Part shown: piece after piece, positions 6,951 to 8,258 of the stretch
Layout of the letters: each line of letters starts with the position of its first letter
Position numbering within the stretch: the stretch's first letter is position 1
Source of the DNA: Chloroflexota bacterium
GTDB lineage: Bacteria > Chloroflexota > Limnocylindria > Limnocylindrales > CSP1-4
Assembly: GCA_021785115.1 (NCBI GenBank)
Contig: JAJYGO010000160.1
Location: 1-8,258, forward strand
Direction: 5' to 3'
Length of the DNA stretch: 8,258 nucleotides
Position numbers and translations under genes: made by a program
The notes under the pieces: model-generated
Databases searched by the model: none
Told to the model about the DNA's origin: nothing
Seen by the model: only the letters and a program-made list of their open reading frames with translations

Positions 6951-7083
6951 GCTCTGGCCGACCGCACCCGCCAGTGCCTCCACGACTCGGTCCACCTTGG
7001 GCGTCGGTCATGTCGGGGAAGATCGGGAGGCTGATCGAACCGGCGCGCCGCCTATTCGAGACCGGTTCATCCGGCGCTCCAAT
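6951..7083 (-). pseudogene. Relic of a DegT/DnrJ/EryC1/StrS aminotransferase (C-terminal end, frameshifted)
   Basis: On the minus strand, 7080 down to 6997 reads GAPDEPVSN..., then SISLPIFPDMTDAQ (7038-6997). One base later (6996 is the extra one), the frame shifts to VDRVVEALAGAV (6995-6960). Joined, these give the very C-terminus typical of PLP-dependent sugar aminotransferases: an SLP-x-FP block, a TD-x(2) turn, then a helix of the RVVEAL kind. These enzymes make amino sugars on nucleotide carriers. The active-site lysine region and everything N-terminal are absent, and no stop follows in either frame before the neighbouring gene. It is therefore a fragment with a one-base indel and cannot make an enzyme. 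The match is by motif recognition only, and the length is short. Confidence 0.6.
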
Positions 7084-7141
7084 CCGCCCCGCGGTCCGTC
7101 GTGACCCCCAATCGTGTTGGTCCCGTCTCCGGTGAGCCTCA

Positions 7142-7324
7142 CGTGCCGCGTCGGAGCGAAAGCCGGGCGACGGTGCGGCACTTGGGCTGGTGTTGTTGAG
7201 TCCCCTCATCGCCGCCGTGGCCCTGGCGGTCTTCGTGCGCGACGGCCGGCCGATCCTGTTCGCTCAGGAGCGCGTAGGTATCCACGGCCGGCCCTTTCGG
7301 TTCTTCGAGTTCCGCACGAGATAG
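7142..7324 (+). pseudogene. Relic of a bacterial sugar transferase (polyprenyl glycosylphosphotransferase, N-terminal end)
   Basis: The plus strand reads GDGAALGLVLLSPLIAAVAL, then AVFVRDGRPILFAQERVG, then IHGRPFRFFEFRTR and TAG (7322-7324). This is the start of the Bac_transf (PglC/WcaJ-type) domain: a membrane re-entrant helix with the LSP motif, then P-x-LF-x-QERVG and GRPFR-x(3)-FRT. Intact enzymes move a sugar phosphate from UDP-sugar to undecaprenyl phosphate and have roughly 130 more residues after FRT, including the catalytic Asp-Glu region. Here the match ends at FRT and the next bases belong to the opposing GT87 gene. A TGA at 7133 in frame lies just upstream, and no good start codon or ribosome site is seen. 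It cannot be functional. Confidence 0.72.
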
Positions 7325-7611
7325 GGCGGCAGTGGCCAGAGCAGCCATGTTCCGGCGGTGGTGAGCACCGCGAGCCACGCGACGGCAAAGACCGTCCACG
7401 GCAAGAACGCCGCGGGAAGAAACAACAACGCCCCCGCCGGTGGGTAGACGAAGCCATTTGCGTACAAGGGCCCGTGCCAGGCGAGCCAGTAGGCGCGCGC
7501 ATCGAACAGCGTAGTCCCAGTGTGGAAAAGCACTCCGCCGGCGCTGATCAGCGCGACGAACCAAGCAGAGCCAAACGCGAACAGCCGGACGTGGCCGTTC
7601 GCTCTGCTCAT
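7264..7611 (-). pseudogene. Truncated GT87 glycosyltransferase (N-terminal third only)
   Basis: From ATG 7611 (AAGGG about 10 bases upstream as ribosome site) the frame gives 115 residues. It has a basic start, a first helix (about 11-30), D37 in LFDARAYW, GFVYPPAGALLFLPAAFLPW (53-72) and a helix ending near LPPYL (94-98). These match the start of the other GT87 genes, which run to 280-380 residues. The last 17 residues (VRNSKNRKGRP and onwards) are not GT87-like. They are the antisense of the sugar-transferase relic, so the gene breaks near 7320. The GN and TKVTPG-type blocks are missing, so activity is not expected, although the frame is open and the product could still be made. It lies about 30 bases after the next GT87 gene on the same strand (12 if GTG 7629 is used). 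Confidence 0.72.
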
Positions 7612-7640
7612 CGGTATCTGCCCTTGCACAGCGCCGACTT

Positions 7641-8258
7641 CTACGCCGACTCCGGGACTGTCGCATGAATGTCGTCCGCGCGTCCTGTCGCGACCCGGGC
7701 GTCAATCCCGGGGCGTGTCTGCCAGCCCAGGAGGCGAGGCACCGCGGCTAGAAAGCCCAGCGCCCACGGCTGCATGTCAGGCTGGCAGAGCAGGACCACT
7801 ACCGGGAGCGCGGCAGGTCGATCGCGCCACGAAGCCCAGACGAGCAGCGCACCGGCGACCACGAACCGGAGGGGGAAGGGTCCGAGAGGCATCAGGTAGT
7901 TCTGCACGGTGTCTGTCTGCCCGCGGAACAGCACCACCATGCTTATCCAGGTGCGCCACGAACCCGGAAGCAGGAGCTCGCTCGCGAGGACCAGCGCGAT
8001 GCCCAGGGCGAGGGTCGTCACGACGGCTCTCCACTGGCCGCGGATGACGAACCAGCCGAATCCGAGGAATGGCGAGATCTTGGTGAACAGGGCCACGAGC
8101 CACAGCGGAGGCCAGCGACGCCCGAACAGCACCACGAGCGCGAGGAGCCACTCGATGTTGCCGTTCAGCGCGAAGAGGATGCCCGCGAGCGTGGCGGGGA
8201 TGCGCGATGGAAGTGGGAGCGGGGCGAGGAGCCAGACGTATGCGACCGCGCCCAGTGC
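7641..8258 (-). CDS. GT87 (DUF2029-like) membrane glycosyltransferase, partial (N-terminus beyond right edge)
   Basis: The minus-strand frame is open from the right edge to TAG at 7643-7641 (205 residues). It includes FALNGNIEWLLALVVLFG, the GN motif seen in the other GT87 copies. It also has LWLVALFTKISPFLGFGWF, corresponding to LTKVTPG-GLLWF, and then RGQWR and LLLPGSWRTWISMVVLFRG. The end is a hydrophobic C-terminal set of helices with a short polar tail. The first helix and the catalytic-loop Asp must lie beyond the window. Compared with the plus-strand copies, TKVTPG is TKISPF, so this copy belongs to another GT87 subgroup. It is followed on the same strand by the truncated GT87 gene. 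Family assignment is good; completeness cannot be judged here. Confidence 0.82.
   Translation of the reverse strand, partial: ALGAVAYVWLLAPLPLPSRIPATLAGILFALNGNIEWLLALVVLFGRRWPPLWLVALFTKISPFLGFGWFVIRGQWRAVVTTLALGIALVLASELLLPGSWRTWISMVVLFRGQTDTVQNYLMPLGPFPLRFVVAGALLVWASWRDRPAALPVVVLLCQPDMQPWALGFLAAVPRLLGWQTRPGIDARVATGRADDIHATVPESA

Noticed and set aside
7114..7668. A 184-residue plus-strand open frame over the relic region.
   Set aside because: It is in a different frame from the sugar-transferase motifs, is antisense to the truncated GT87 gene, and has the Arg/Gly/Pro-rich composition of a shadow frame.
7641..8135. Treating the minus-strand frame as a complete 164-residue gene starting at GTG 8135.
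   Set aside because: The frame is open to the right edge. The upstream part carries the GN motif and membrane helices of GT87, so the gene is cut by the window and does not start there.

Overview
This window is a strongly GC-rich bacterial segment, with third codon positions nearly all G or C. It is filled almost entirely by polytopic membrane glycosyltransferases of the GT-C type, which take sugars from polyprenyl-phosphate donors on the outer face of the membrane. Several GT87 (DUF2029/PimE-like) paralogues sit side by side with PIG-V-like mannosyltransferases. From memory of such families, this suggests Chloroflexota (Limnocylindria-like) or a high-GC actinobacterium. There is no rRNA or housekeeping gene to confirm the phylum, so the taxonomic call is weak.

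Layout: (a) 1-1069, minus strand: a PIG-V-like mannosyltransferase, cut by the left edge. (b) 1070-1334: a divergent intergenic region with a palindromic operator-like dyad. (c) 1335-6924, plus strand: five membrane proteins in a row, GT87, GT87, PIG-V-like, a divergent GT87-like protein and a GT39-like polytopic protein. Genes 2 and 3 are separated by about 209 bases containing two strong hairpins and a candidate promoter. Genes 3 and 4 overlap at a TTGA stop/start junction. Genes 5 and 6 are separated by 4 bases. (d) 6925-7324: a gene graveyard with the frameshifted C-terminal end of a DegT/DnrJ/EryC1/StrS sugar aminotransferase (minus) and the N-terminal end of a PglC/WcaJ-type sugar-phosphate transferase (plus). 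(e) 7264-8258, minus strand: a truncated GT87 gene whose 3' end runs into the sugar-transferase relic, then the C-terminal two thirds of another GT87 gene that continues past the right edge.

Taken together, the intact genes look like a cell-envelope or exopolysaccharide glycosylation locus. The paralogues probably add successive sugars (likely mannose or another polyprenyl-phosphate-linked sugar) to a lipid or polysaccharide acceptor. The relics show the locus once also held steps that make an amino sugar and load it onto a lipid carrier. The GT87 copies keep an Asp in the first external loop (D-x-x-[AS]-Y-[WY]), the position of the catalytic Asp in PimE, so most appear functional. No soluble glycosyltransferase, flippase, polymerase, RNA gene, mobile element or CRISPR array was seen.
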